DNA from: DASYZQ01 sp035946175
GTDB taxonomy: Bacteria > Patescibacteriota > Saccharimonadia > Saccharimonadales > UBA4665
Assembly (NCBI GenBank): GCA_035946175.1
Contig: DASYZQ010000014.1
Coordinates: forward strand, 62,001 to 126,000
Length of the DNA: 64,000 nt
Direction of reading: 5' to 3'
Shown here: positions 48,790-58,130 of the stretch, in pieces
Layout: each line of letters opens with the position of its first letter
Position numbering within the stretch: the first letter of the stretch is position 1
The notes under the pieces: generated by a model
The model's input: only the letters and a program-made list of their open reading frames with translations
Databases searched by the model: none
What the model was told of the DNA's origin: nothing
Program-made: the position numbers and the translations under genes

Positions 48790-50661
48790 ATGGATAACAG
48801 TAAAAAGACATTTCATCCCCAGAACAGTCGTAATAATAGCGGACGCGGGTTTCGTAACATCGGTTTCATCGCACTCATTGTGCTGATTGTATTGATCCTG
48901 CTTGCTGCTAATGGTCAGTCCCAGAGCGTGGTAACCATCCCCATCAGCCAGGCCGTCAGTCAGCAAAACCACGGTGATTATTCGAAGCTCCAGGTCAATG
49001 GCAATGAGATAGATATTACCCGCATCGGCAGTAATAGTGTCAGCCTGAGAACATATAAGGACCCCAACGCCGGTCTGAAATCTGAAGGTTTCGATTTTTC
49101 GAAGTCAGTTGTTTCATATAAACCATCATCCTCAACGAGCTCTATTCTTGAGACTATCGCCATTGATGTAGTGCCGTTTGTGCTGCTTATGGCATTTTTC
49201 TTTTTTATGATCAGAAGTGTGCAGGGGCAGGGTAATCAAGCGCTCAGCTTTGGCAAGAGTCGTGCCCGTCTCTATGGCAATGAGAAGGATAAGGTAACCT
49301 TCACGGATATTGCCGGCACAGCCGAAGCCAAACAAGATTTAGAAGAAGTGGTCGAATTTTTGAAATATCCGAAGAAATTCGCTGCCGTAGGTGCCCGCAT
49401 CCCAAAGGGAGTGTTGCTCGTGGGGCCACCCGGTACCGGGAAAACCATGTTAGCTCGGGCTGTCGCCGGCGAAGCCAATGTGCCGTTTTTCAGCATTTCC
49501 GGATCAGAATTCGTCGAGATGTTCGTGGGGGTAGGTGCCAGCCGGGTGCGGGATCTCTTTACCAAGGCCAAAAAGAATGCACCATGCATTATCTTTGTTG
49601 ACGAAATTGATGCCGTAGGAAGACGACGGGGCTCTGGAATGGGTGGTGGCCACGATGAGCGGGAGCAGACGCTGAATCAGATACTGGTGGAAATGGATGG
49701 CTTCGAGCAGGGTCAAAATGTCATTGTGTTGGCAGCAACGAACCGGGCCGATGTGCTTGATCCGGCACTGCTCCGACCGGGTCGCTTTGACCGTCGGGTG
49801 AACATCAGTCTGCCCGATCGTAAGGACCGTGAAGCTATCTTGAAAGTTCACTTTGCCAAGAAACCCCTGAGCCGGGATGTTGATCTCGATGCCCTGGCTG
49901 CTAAATCCGCCGGTTCCTCAGGCGCCGATCTTGCTAACATTGTCAACGAGGCGGCGATTATCGCTGCCCGGCTCAATCACAGCCATATCACCAATGAGGA
50001 CCTGACCAATGCCTTTGAAAAGGTAGCTATCGGACCGGAGCGGAAGAGCCGGATTATGACCGACAAGGAAAAAGAACTGAGTGCTTATCATGAGGCAGGT
50101 CATGCAATTGTTGGCCATGTTCTACCGGATAGCGATCCTATCCATAAAGTCAGTATTATCCCGCGTGGTGGTACTGGTGGTGTCACTTGGTCTATACCGA
50201 TGACCGACAAAAGTTATCACAGTATAGTTGAGTATAAGGATGTTCTTGCCCGGCTGCTTGGCGGTCGTATCGCCGAAGAGGTTATCTATGGAGCCGATCA
50301 TGTAACGACTGGCGCTGGAGACGATCTACCGAAAGCGGCCGAATTGGCACGGGATATGGTAGTCAACCAAGGTATGGGCAGCAAGTTGCGCGATCAGGTA
50401 TTTCATACCGACGATGGCATGATGCTTGACCGCCTTGTCCATGAGCGTGAATACTCCGATGAAACAGCTAAGACTATTGACGACGAGGTCGAAAATCTTA
50501 TAACCGAAGCGGCTAATCGTGCTCGCTATGTCATCAAGGCTAATCTTCACTATCTACATGCGCTAAAAGATAAACTGCTCGAAAAAGAATCGCTGGAGGC
50601 TGACGAAGTCAAGAAAGTATTTGAAGGCTCAGTGATGCCCAAAACGGCAGCACTTTACTAG
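48790..50661 (+). CDS. ftsH: ATP-dependent zinc metalloprotease FtsH
   Basis: This 623-residue protein has two N-terminal membrane helices (about 20-40 and 115-140) around an extracellular domain. The AAA domain has Walker A VGPPGTGKTM, Walker B IIFVDEIDAVG, and the second region of homology ATNRADVLDPALLRPGRFDR. The zinc site is HEAGHAI. The protease degrades membrane and misfolded proteins. The hydrophobic F-V-G pore motif (EMFVGVGASRVRD) is intact. It is likely co-transcribed with tilS (16-bp gap) and has a long Glu/Asp-rich C-terminal end as usual. Confidence 0.97.
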   Translation: MDNSKKTFHPQNSRNNSGRGFRNIGFIALIVLIVLILLAANGQSQSVVTIPISQAVSQQNHGDYSKLQVNGNEIDITRIGSNSVSLRTYKDPNAGLKSEGFDFSKSVVSYKPSSSTSSILETIAIDVVPFVLLMAFFFFMIRSVQGQGNQALSFGKSRARLYGNEKDKVTFTDIAGTAEAKQDLEEVVEFLKYPKKFAAVGARIPKGVLLVGPPGTGKTMLARAVAGEANVPFFSISGSEFVEMFVGVGASRVRDLFTKAKKNAPCIIFVDEIDAVGRRRGSGMGGGHDEREQTLNQILVEMDGFEQGQNVIVLAATNRADVLDPALLRPGRFDRRVNISLPDRKDREAILKVHFAKKPLSRDVDLDALAAKSAGSSGADLANIVNEAAIIAARLNHSHITNEDLTNAFEKVAIGPERKSRIMTDKEKELSAYHEAGHAIVGHVLPDSDPIHKVSIIPRGGTGGVTWSIPMTDKSYHSIVEYKDVLARLLGGRIAEEVIYGADHVTTGAGDDLPKAAELARDMVVNQGMGSKLRDQVFHTDDGMMLDRLVHEREYSDETAKTIDDEVENLITEAANRARYVIKANLHYLHALKDKLLEKESLEADEVKKVFEGSVMPKTAALY

Positions 50662-50767
50662 GTAGCGTTCCCTTCTGGCTGCTAAAGGCCTTCTCCATGG
50701 ATGTTTAGTTGTCGCTCGTTTATACTGAATCTAAGATAAAGATATTTTTTTACGATTTCCCACGCCC

Positions 50768-52369
50768 ATGCAGGAAAAGCCAAGTTCTCAAACAAAAAAA
50801 CGTATTCCGCTGAGTAAAGTAGCATTGCTGCTGATAACAACCGCTCTATTGGGTCAGCTGTTAGGGTTCTTGCGTACTAAATTGGTCAATGCCAACTTCC
50901 CAGCACTCGGGCCAAATAGTACCGATGCCTATTTCGCCGCCTTCAATATCCCGGACTTCTTTTTCTACACCCTCGCAGCCGGTGCACTCGGTGTTGCCTT
51001 TATGCCGGTGCTGGCTGAGCGATTGCAGAAAGGTGATCGCCACGGTATGTGGGAAATTTCTTCTAGCCTGCTTAACTTGCTGGCTATGGTCATGGGTGTC
51101 GTATCGCTCGTCATATTTTTCGGTGCGGGGCCATTGATCCACTATGTGGTAGCACCGAATATGTCACCGCAGCAGCTCCATAACGCAGTTGTGATCATGC
51201 GGTTCCTTGCCCTCAACCCGCTCTTTTTTACTATATCGGGTATCCTATCCAGTGTGCAGCAGAGCCTGGGACGGTTCTTTTTCTACGCCATTGCGCCGTT
51301 GTTCTATAACCTCTCGATTATCGCCAGTATATATGTTTTTAAAGACACCAGCTTTGGGCTGAAGGGTCTGGGCTTGGGAGCGCTTGTCGGCGGCCTACTG
51401 CAGCTACTTATGGTCTGTGTGGGGCTTTACGGTACCAAATTCTCCTGGCGGCCAACGATCTTATGGCGAAGCAGTGATTTTAGAATGATTCTAAAAAATC
51501 TGCCTCCGCGTTCACTGGACCAAGGGATGGATCAGATACAGAGTATTGTCGAGACTAACTTTGCTCGCCGGCTGGGTCCGGGTAATGTCAGCTATTACAA
51601 CAACGCCAATATTCTTCAGACGGCGCCGGTGCTCTTGCTCGGGACAGCAATTTCGACCGCAGCTTTTCCCCGGCTGTCTAATCGGCTTGCCCAAGGTCGG
51701 CCAGATCTCTTTAATCGGGACTTTTTGAGTGTTGTGCGTGTACTACTTTGGCTGGCATTCCCAGTGGTAATCATTTCGTACTTTGCCCGGGGCTATCTTG
51801 CCCGACTCATCTTCTCCCGTGACGCTCCCCAGGTTGCCCTTATATTTGGTTTCCTGAGCATTGCCATCTTTGCCGGTATACTCTACACCATTCTGTCGCG
51901 CTGGTTCTACGCCCGAAAAGATACCCGCACACCGCTATTTGTCTCAGTTTTTACCGTGGGTTTGAACATTGTGCTGGCAATACTACTAGCCCGCCCCAGC
52001 AGCTACGGTATTGCCGGCCTCGCCTTGAGCCAGTCAATTGCATCGACGACTGAAGTGGTACTACTGCTCGGGATCATGTTGTTGCGGGATCACCGCTTGC
52101 TGAACCGGGTCTTCTGGGAGGCCTGTGGGCGCATTATATCAGTTAGCGGCTTTAGCCTTTTTGCTGGCTACCTAGCGGTTTCCTTCTTCCCGCTTGGCAT
52201 TAATGACCGGGGATTCCTGACGTTAGGCACCAAGTTGACGTTTATCGCGCTCGTTACCTTCGGTGTCCATATTCTAATGTCCGGATTGTTCGATCTTGAT
52301 GAGACGAGACCGATCTTTCAGGGTTTTAAGCGCTTAGCGCTAAAACCACTGAAGATATTCCCGTACTAA
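50768..52369 (+). CDS. murJ: Lipid II flippase MurJ
   Basis: This 533-residue protein has about fourteen hydrophobic helices and the MviN opening LLGQLLGFLRTKLVNANFPA, then DAYFAAFNIPDFFFYTLAAGALGVAFMP, typical of MurJ. It would flip lipid II across the membrane for peptidoglycan assembly. The murC gene at 19654-20970 makes its precursor. A hairpin overlaps its stop codon. The gene is separated by 106 bp from ftsH and 94 bp from lepA. Confidence 0.93.
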   Translation: MQEKPSSQTKKRIPLSKVALLLITTALLGQLLGFLRTKLVNANFPALGPNSTDAYFAAFNIPDFFFYTLAAGALGVAFMPVLAERLQKGDRHGMWEISSSLLNLLAMVMGVVSLVIFFGAGPLIHYVVAPNMSPQQLHNAVVIMRFLALNPLFFTISGILSSVQQSLGRFFFYAIAPLFYNLSIIASIYVFKDTSFGLKGLGLGALVGGLLQLLMVCVGLYGTKFSWRPTILWRSSDFRMILKNLPPRSLDQGMDQIQSIVETNFARRLGPGNVSYYNNANILQTAPVLLLGTAISTAAFPRLSNRLAQGRPDLFNRDFLSVVRVLLWLAFPVVIISYFARGYLARLIFSRDAPQVALIFGFLSIAIFAGILYTILSRWFYARKDTRTPLFVSVFTVGLNIVLAILLARPSSYGIAGLALSQSIASTTEVVLLLGIMLLRDHRLLNRVFWEACGRIISVSGFSLFAGYLAVSFFPLGINDRGFLTLGTKLTFIALVTFGVHILMSGLFDLDETRPIFQGFKRLALKPLKIFPY

Positions 52370-52381
52370 GTATGGGAATAT
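52355..52381 (+). terminator. Hairpin spanning the murJ stop codon
   Basis: ATATTCCCGTAC (52355-52366) and GTATGGGAATAT (52370-52381) are complementary apart from one G-T pair and enclose the TAA stop. No T-tract follows, so it may affect transcript stability or be a weak terminator. Confidence 0.55.
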
Positions 52382-52463
52382 ATCAAACGGCAGCCACACA
52401 GAAAAGAAAGGGCCAACTCAACCGAGACCGCTAGCAATCAGCTCTCTGTTATACTAAAGTTCG

Positions 52464-54248
52464 ATGGACCAGGATCATCTAAGAAATTTTTGTATTATTG
52501 CCCATATTGACCATGGCAAATCAACGCTGGCCGACCGATTGCTGGAGCTAACCGGTACCGTTGACCAACGACATATGCGCCAACAACTTCTTGATCAAAT
52601 GGATCTGGAGCGAGAGCGAGGCATTACTATCAAGCTACAGCCAGTAAGGATGCGCTATAAAGGCTACCAGCTTAACCTTATTGATACCCCTGGGCATGTC
52701 GACTTCAGCTATGAAGTATCACGGAGTCTGGCGGCCTGTGAAGGCGCTATCCTAGTTGTCGACGCCACTCAAGGCATTCAGGCTCAGACGCTGGCTAATG
52801 TCTATTTGGCATTGGCGGCCGATCTCACAATCATACCGGTGCTCAATAAGATAGATCTGCCGGCTGCGGATGTCGAACGTGTGACCGCTGAGGTCGTTGG
52901 CCTGCTTGGCTGTGATCCACATGACGTACTACAGATATCTGCCAAAACCGGACAAGGAGTTGAAGCGTTGCTTGAACAGATTGTATCGACTGTACCTGAG
53001 CCGAGGGGCCAGGCTGACGCTCCAACCCGGGCACTCATTTTTGACAGCTACTATGACGATTACCGCGGCGTTATTCTGTACGTGCGCTTAGTGGATGGTT
53101 CTATTGGCCAAGGCGAACAGTTGGTTATGGTGGCTACCAGGCATCATGCCCTGGCGCTTGAGGTTGGCATGTTGACGCCGGAAATGACGTCGACCCGTCA
53201 GCTGAAGACCGGTGAGATTGGCTATATCGTTACTAATCTCAAATCTACTCGTCAGGCTAAGGTTGGAGATACAGTGACGTGTGCTGCTGAGGAACGGCAA
53301 TCGACTACGGCCCTGCCAGGTTACCAGGATGTCAGACCGTTTGTTTACGCTGGCTTTTTCCCTGATAGCAGTGAGCACTATCAGGAACTCAAAGAAGCCA
53401 TAGAAAAATTATCGCTCAGTGACTCTGCTCTGCAGTTCTCACTAGAGAATTCACCGGTACTGGGTTTTGGGGTGCGGATCGGCTTTCTTGGGCTGTTGCA
53501 TATGGACATCGTGCGGGAACGGCTGGAGCGGGAGTACAATTTGTCATTGATCGTGACCAACCCCTCAACCGACTACCAGGTGACCTTAACGACCGGTGAC
53601 GAGCTTGACATCAGAAGCGCGGCCGAGCTGCCGGAGGTGTCCAAGATTCGCGAAATCAGAGAGCCCTGGATTTCGGGAGAGATCATCGTACCGAAAGATT
53701 ATGTCGGTCAGGTCTTACAGCTCATCGCCGGCAAACGCGGCCGACAAAAGCACATCGGCTACATTGATGAGCGGGCTGTTGTTCGCTTTGAGGCACCGCT
53801 TGCTAACCTGCTGACGGACTTCTATGATCGCCTGAAAAGTGTAACTTCTGGCTATGGGTCGTTCAGCTATGAGCTGACCGGCTACGTGTCAGCTGACTTA
53901 GTACGTCTCGACTTCTACATCGCTGGAGATATGGTAGAAAGCCTCAGCATTATGGTGCATAGGACTGAAGTAGAGAGAATGGCCCGAAGTGTGGTTGAAA
54001 AGTTGAAAGCAGTCATCCCGCGTCAGCAGTTTGCCGTGGCATTGCAGGCTGCTATCGGTGGTAAGTTTATTGCCCGAGAGGATGTGAGTGCCTATCGTAA
54101 AGATGTGACCGGATCACTATATGGTGGCGACGTCTCACGTAAGAAAAAACTCCTGACCAAACAAAAGCGCGGTAAAGCTCGCATGAAGCGGTTCGGTAAG
54201 ATAGACATACCGGCTGAAGCCTTTACGGTAATGCTAAAACGTGACTGA
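52464..54248 (+). CDS. lepA: Elongation factor 4
   Basis: This 594-residue GTPase has AHIDHGKSTLADRL (G1), the switch region RERGITIK, DTPGHVDF, and NKIDLPAADV. Then come the EF4-specific C-terminal features, with KKLLTKQKRGKARMKRFG near the end. It acts on ribosomes that have stalled or mis-translocated. Length is normal (about 600). The last eight bases overlap the GTG start of the guanylate-kinase-like gene, so they are translated together. Confidence 0.97.
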   Translation: MDQDHLRNFCIIAHIDHGKSTLADRLLELTGTVDQRHMRQQLLDQMDLERERGITIKLQPVRMRYKGYQLNLIDTPGHVDFSYEVSRSLAACEGAILVVDATQGIQAQTLANVYLALAADLTIIPVLNKIDLPAADVERVTAEVVGLLGCDPHDVLQISAKTGQGVEALLEQIVSTVPEPRGQADAPTRALIFDSYYDDYRGVILYVRLVDGSIGQGEQLVMVATRHHALALEVGMLTPEMTSTRQLKTGEIGYIVTNLKSTRQAKVGDTVTCAAEERQSTTALPGYQDVRPFVYAGFFPDSSEHYQELKEAIEKLSLSDSALQFSLENSPVLGFGVRIGFLGLLHMDIVRERLEREYNLSLIVTNPSTDYQVTLTTGDELDIRSAAELPEVSKIREIREPWISGEIIVPKDYVGQVLQLIAGKRGRQKHIGYIDERAVVRFEAPLANLLTDFYDRLKSVTSGYGSFSYELTGYVSADLVRLDFYIAGDMVESLSIMVHRTEVERMARSVVEKLKAVIPRQQFAVALQAAIGGKFIAREDVSAYRKDVTGSLYGGDVSRKKKLLTKQKRGKARMKRFGKIDIPAEAFTVMLKRD

Positions 54249-54957
54249 CGTGATGACAAATTTGGATCTGTCTGATCGCGTTGCTGCGTATCGACCAGAT
54301 AAGTCGGTCTTGGCCCAACTGCAAAATGTCCACATGGTAGCAGTCGTGGGACCGACCGCTGTTGGCAAAACTACCCTCATAGACTATGCCGCTACACACG
54401 ATAGTCGCATCCATCGCATGGTGACTGATGTCAGCCGTTTGCCGAGAGCGGAGGAGGTTGACGGGCTAGACTACAATTTTCGCTCCCGCCGAGACATGCT
54501 TCAAGACTTGAGACAAGGGCAATTCGTACAGATGGCGCTGGCAACTGGCAACCACATATACGGCAGTCGGGCAAGTAGTTACTCGTCAGAAGGTTATACC
54601 GTCATGGCTGTTATGGCCCGTGCCATGCCAGCCTTCGCAGATCTGCCATTTGGACAACTCCAGGTTGTATGTGTTATCCCGCCGGATTTTGAAACGTGGC
54701 AGCGGCGGATAGCGGCACACTATTTTACACCAGCAGAGTATCAGCAGCGTTTGCTGGAGGCCAGAGAGTCGTTGCAGTTTGCCGCGGCGCAGTCACCAAC
54801 CAACCTCTTGATAAATGGCGATCGCGCCAAGTCTTGCGATGCGTTTCTTCGACTTGTACGCAACCGTACAAGCCCGCGGTATGGGCAGAAAAAAGCTGAG
54901 CATGTGTTGAAGACGATATTGGGGCAGTTAGAAATGGAGCTGGATTCTGGCCAGTAG
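54241..54957 (+). CDS. Guanylate kinase-like protein
   Basis: GTG 54241 overlaps the lepA stop; ATG 54253 is another possible start. The 238-residue product has a P-loop VGPTAVGKTTL and the GMP-binding stretch DVSRLPRAEEVDGLDYNF, close to the TTRxPRxxEVDGxDY of guanylate kinase. The LID and base-binding region are less conserved than in Gmk, and the protein is about 30 residues longer. It may be a true Gmk or a paralogue. The lepA coupling is unusual. Confidence 0.7.
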   Translation: MTDVMTNLDLSDRVAAYRPDKSVLAQLQNVHMVAVVGPTAVGKTTLIDYAATHDSRIHRMVTDVSRLPRAEEVDGLDYNFRSRRDMLQDLRQGQFVQMALATGNHIYGSRASSYSSEGYTVMAVMARAMPAFADLPFGQLQVVCVIPPDFETWQRRIAAHYFTPAEYQQRLLEARESLQFAAAQSPTNLLINGDRAKSCDAFLRLVRNRTSPRYGQKKAEHVLKTILGQLEMELDSGQ

Positions 54958-54980
54958 GGTGTCGTAGACCGTAAATTTCC

Positions 54981-55592
54981 CTACCCATGTCTAAGTATGT
55001 AATGCAGCGTTAGAAACGGGGCGTCAGGAATTTCTTCATCTGCGGAATATTTTATAACGCTGAACCACTGGCTAAACAATTTTTCTATCTCTTTAGGTGT
55101 AAAGTGATAGCCAATTTTAGTCGGCGTGCTTTTACTGAAGGCCGATAGATAGAAATAGCTGTCCTCCTTAAGCACTCTAACAACATTCTCAAAGTAAAGA
55201 ACCCGATTTTCGGGGATGATGTGATGGAATAATCCGCCATCGATAATGGCATCAAAAAACCCAGAGCTGTACTTTAGATTAAAAACGTCGCCAACACCGA
55301 AGTGTGCTAGATTCGTGACATTTTGTACCTTGGCCTTTCCCGCTGCCTTTGTGATAGCAGTTGACGAAGAATCCATACCCCACGCTTCAAAGCCTCGTTT
55401 TGCGGCGTATATTGTCGCCCAGCCATCACCGCAGCCTATATCTAAGATTTTAGCGTTAGGCTTCTTGTCTACTAATATCTGGAAGAATTCATCAAAGAGT
55501 GGCTCAACTTCAGTATGTCGCCAAGGTGTTTTATTCTCCCGAAACATGTTCTCGAAGTGTTGCTGAACGGTTTTCTGCTGATCCAGGTTCAT
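54981..55592 (-). CDS. SAM-dependent methyltransferase
   Basis: ATG 55592 (MNLDQQKTVQQHFENM) gives 203 residues; the frame continues far upstream as an overlap of the peroxiredoxin gene and is a shadow. Motif I is KILDIGCGDGWATIYAAKRG (about 47-66), then WGMDSSSTAI and IIDGGLFHHIIPENR. The start resembles a thiopurine/tellurite or UbiE-type methyltransferase. Substrate unknown. It is probably in an operon with the peroxiredoxin and adenylate kinase genes, all leftward. Confidence 0.8.
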   Translation of the reverse strand: MNLDQQKTVQQHFENMFRENKTPWRHTEVEPLFDEFFQILVDKKPNAKILDIGCGDGWATIYAAKRGFEAWGMDSSSTAITKAAGKAKVQNVTNLAHFGVGDVFNLKYSSGFFDAIIDGGLFHHIIPENRVLYFENVVRVLKEDSYFYLSAFSKSTPTKIGYHFTPKEIEKLFSQWFSVIKYSADEEIPDAPFLTLHYILRHG

Positions 55593-55611
55593 AATTGATA
55601 TTCTGCCAGAC

Positions 55612-56085
55612 TTATTTGCTCTCTTGTATCTGTGACAGGCTCTGCAAATCATCAATGATTTGTGCGGCATGTGTTTCGGGGTTGACACCGATATAGCTTT
55701 TGGCAATGTTACCCTGAGGATCAATAATGAACGTATTGCGCTCAGTACCCAGGAACTCTTTGCCCATAAAGTGGCGTGGTTTCCAGGAATTGTAGGCTTC
55801 AATGGTGTGGTGGTCTGGATCGCTGAGCAGGGTGAAGTTGAGTTGATGTTTTTGGGTGAAGTGCTGGTGTGAGGCGACTGAATCTGCACTAATACCGACC
55901 ACCTCAGCCTTACCAAGTTTGGCAATAGTTTCACGGGCGTCGCGGAAGCTACAGGCCTCCTTAGTACAGCCCGGGGTGTCATCTTTAGGATAGAAGTAGA
56001 GCACTAGCCACTTGCCTGCATACTCGGAAAGATCATGCATGACGTTGTGCTGATCGGGCAAACGAAAGTCTGCTGCTTTTTCCAT
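55612..56085 (-). CDS. Thioredoxin-dependent peroxiredoxin (Bcp/PrxQ type)
   Basis: ATG 56085 with AGGGGGTGAT upstream gives 157 residues; a longer frame of 26 codons lacks family character. Peroxidatic Cys40 and resolving Cys45 lie in DDTPGCTKEACSFRD. VLYFYPKDDT before it and ISADSVASHQ after it are normal. The enzyme reduces peroxides, with thioredoxin-like partners, in the cytoplasm. It is likely part of the leftward operon with adk and the methyltransferase. Confidence 0.93.
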   Translation of the reverse strand: MEKAADFRLPDQHNVMHDLSEYAGKWLVLYFYPKDDTPGCTKEACSFRDARETIAKLGKAEVVGISADSVASHQHFTQKHQLNFTLLSDPDHHTIEAYNSWKPRHFMGKEFLGTERNTFIIDPQGNIAKSYIGVNPETHAAQIIDDLQSLSQIQESK

Positions 56086-56101
56086 ATCACCCCCTAGTTC
56101 G

Positions 56102-56743
56102 TTAACTTCTAGGTCCCTCTGTTGCAGCCGGGTGAACCCGGGCATACGCAAGCAACTTGGCAATGATTGTTTCGCTCACCGCTGTAGCTGGCTGATTACC
56201 ATCCACTTCTATAAGCATGTCCTTATTACGGTAGAACTCAATGACTGGCATCGTTTTCGTGCGGAATTCCGACAATCGTGTATTAAAGAACTCTACGGCA
56301 TCATCTGCCCGAGCTCCTCTGCCGTCAGCAGACAGGTTTGCATGGCGAGTTCGAGCTATTTCCTCGGGAACGGTCAACAAAACCGCAGCCCGAATCGGAT
56401 GTCCGGCTGCTGCGGTGGCCTGCATGACGCTTTGTTCTTCCCCATACCATCGTCCGACCGAACTGAGGATGAGTGGTTTATCGTCGAACTTCTCTTGAGA
56501 AAGGAAGGGCAAGACGACACGCACATATACATCAGATGGGCTCAATTGTCCTTCGTCGATGACCTTTTTCGCATCAGGAGGCAGTGCGCTATTCCGTAAT
56601 ATCTCTCCGCCACCGAGCATCTCTCCCTTGAGGAAGACGGCTAGCTTGCGGCACTGTGTGTCTTTGCCGGCAAATGGCATACCGAATACATTGACTGAGC
56701 CTTGCCCGAGCCATTGTCGTAAAAATGCAACATCTTCTTGCAT
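56102..56743 (-). CDS. Adenylate kinase-like nucleoside monophosphate kinase
   Basis: This 213-residue protein has a P-loop FGMPFAGKDTQCR, the NMP region GGGEILRN, and the C-terminal RADDAVEFFNTRLSEFRTKT and VIEFYRNK, matching Adk's RxDDxxExxxxRL...T.PlIxYY. The LID is reduced to about DGRGARADD. The glycines of the classic GxPGxGKGTQ loop are partly replaced (MPFAGKDTQ). It probably phosphorylates AMP, though the altered loop could change specificity. Its gene is 16 bp upstream of the peroxiredoxin gene. Confidence 0.75.
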   Translation of the reverse strand: MQEDVAFLRQWLGQGSVNVFGMPFAGKDTQCRKLAVFLKGEMLGGGEILRNSALPPDAKKVIDEGQLSPSDVYVRVVLPFLSQEKFDDKPLILSSVGRWYGEEQSVMQATAAAGHPIRAAVLLTVPEEIARTRHANLSADGRGARADDAVEFFNTRLSEFRTKTMPVIEFYRNKDMLIEVDGNQPATAVSETIIAKLLAYARVHPAATEGPRS

Positions 56744-56788
56744 GAAAGCACTATAGCAGCCGAAATATAACCTCGCAATGCCATACTC

Positions 56789-56827
56789 TTAGCACTCTTG
56801 ACGATTGAGTGCTAGAAACCGTATAAT
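56789..56827 (+). promoter_or_regulatory. CIRCE and promoter of hrcA
   Basis: TTAGCACTC-N9-GAGTGCTAG (56789-56815) is a CIRCE with one mismatch. TTGACG (56798-56803), the -35, lies in the CIRCE spacer, and TATAAT (56822-56827) follows 18 bp later. HrcA bound here would cover RNA polymerase contacts, giving autoregulation. Confidence 0.9.
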
Positions 56828-56866
56828 CCTAGTTACGTTTACCTAATATGTGAGCATGGTACAGAT

Positions 56867-57574
56867 ATGACTGACCGACAAAAACAGATTCTCTTTGCCG
56901 TCGTAGAACAGTATGCCGAAGTAGCCAGCCCAGTTGGCTCGAATCTGCTCGCCAAACTTTTCAATGTCAGTTCAGCCACTATTCGGGCTGATATGGCAGA
57001 ACTGGAACGCCTCGGCTTAATTAGCCAGCCGCATACCTCAGCCGGTCGCGTGCCGACTGACAAGGGGTACCGACTATACGTCAACAGTATTGCAAACAGT
57101 GATGAGGAGACGGTTACAGAGAGGCGAGCCGAACGAGCATTAACTGCCCGGGTGCAACACGGCGGTTTACCCGAGCGTACCATTCGTAATGCAGTTGATA
57201 CACTTGTCGAACTGACACGCAACCTAGGTTTGGCTACCATTGGCAATCAACTCTATATGAGTGGCTTATCGAATCTGTTCGGCCAGCCGGAGTTTATGCA
57301 AGCTGCCCAAGTTCGCCAAGTCGCGCAGCTTCTAGACAACCTAGAGCCGTGGCTTCAAGAAGCGGCTCCGAATGAACCGCTGAGCGTATTTATTGGTCAG
57401 GAAAACCCAATTGGCCGCAGTGCCGGCTGCTCGCTTATTATTAGTCGATTTCATAGCCCCTACTCAGATCGGAGCTATATTGGTATACTGGGCCCGACCC
57501 GGCAGAGTTACCGTGACGTCATGCAACTGGTTCGTCACACCGGGGTAGCACTTGAGGAGGCACTCTATGACTAA
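56867..57574 (+). CDS. hrcA: Heat-inducible transcription repressor HrcA, compact form
   Basis: This 235-residue protein has the N-terminal winged helix TDRQKQILFAVVEQYAEVASPV and ATIRADMAELERLGLISQPHTSAGRVPTDKGYR, and the C-terminal part with LYMSGLSNLFGQPEF, FIGQENP and LGPTRQSYRDV. Typical HrcA has about 340 residues; about 100 are absent between YVNS-like residue 73 and LYMSGL, which corresponds to much of the GAF-like region and the inserted dimerisation domain. It should still bind CIRCE. It overlaps grpE by eight bases. Confidence 0.92.
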   Translation: MTDRQKQILFAVVEQYAEVASPVGSNLLAKLFNVSSATIRADMAELERLGLISQPHTSAGRVPTDKGYRLYVNSIANSDEETVTERRAERALTARVQHGGLPERTIRNAVDTLVELTRNLGLATIGNQLYMSGLSNLFGQPEFMQAAQVRQVAQLLDNLEPWLQEAAPNEPLSVFIGQENPIGRSAGCSLIISRFHSPYSDRSYIGILGPTRQSYRDVMQLVRHTGVALEEALYD

Positions 57575-58085
57575 AACACCCAAGGATCAGCAGAAGCAGC
57601 CCGCAGAAGGTCCATTGAGCCAACAGCCATCTACAGACATGGCTGCCCTGCAGCAGCAGATCGAAGAATTGACAGCCGCGTTACAACGGGAACGGGCTGA
57701 TGCACTGAACATTCGGCGGCGGCACGAGGAACAGGTAAGCAAACTGCGGGAGCTTGTTAAGGCCGGTATCATCAGGGATTTCCTCCCCGTCATAGATAAT
57801 CTAGAGCGGGCACTCAAGCACGTGCCAAAAGAGCTGGAAGGAAACGACTACATTAAAGGTGTCGAAGGAGTCGTCCGCCAGTTTGAGAAAGTACTCCAAG
57901 ATATTGGCGTCGAGCGTATCAAGACAGTTGGTGAGCGATTTGATCCTCTACTGCACGAAGCGGTCAGCATGGAAGAAGGCGACGGCGATCAAGAAGTGGT
58001 CAGTGAAGAGCTGCAATCCGGCTATCGTCTTGGTGACGAAGTACTCCGCCACGCGATGGTGAAAGTTCGTTTGCAGCATTCGTAG
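57567..58085 (+). CDS. grpE: Nucleotide exchange factor GrpE
   Basis: ATG 57567 has AGGAGG upstream and gives 172 residues; it overlaps hrcA by eight bases. The N-terminal part is a long coiled coil (about 30-70). FLPVIDNLERALKHV, YIKGVEGVVRQFEKVLQDIGVERI and HEAVSMEEGDGDQEVVSEELQSGYRLGDEVLRHAMVKV are GrpE's C-terminal signatures. It drives ADP release from DnaK. It shares the hrcA operon, the cluster order being hrcA-grpE-(membrane gene)-dnaK-(unknown)-dnaJ. Confidence 0.95.
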   Translation: MTKTPKDQQKQPAEGPLSQQPSTDMAALQQQIEELTAALQRERADALNIRRRHEEQVSKLRELVKAGIIRDFLPVIDNLERALKHVPKELEGNDYIKGVEGVVRQFEKVLQDIGVERIKTVGERFDPLLHEAVSMEEGDGDQEVVSEELQSGYRLGDEVLRHAMVKVRLQHS

Positions 58086-58130
58086 AAGTACGCACCGCCT
58101 TCACAATACAGATATAGCCTAATATCTTCC

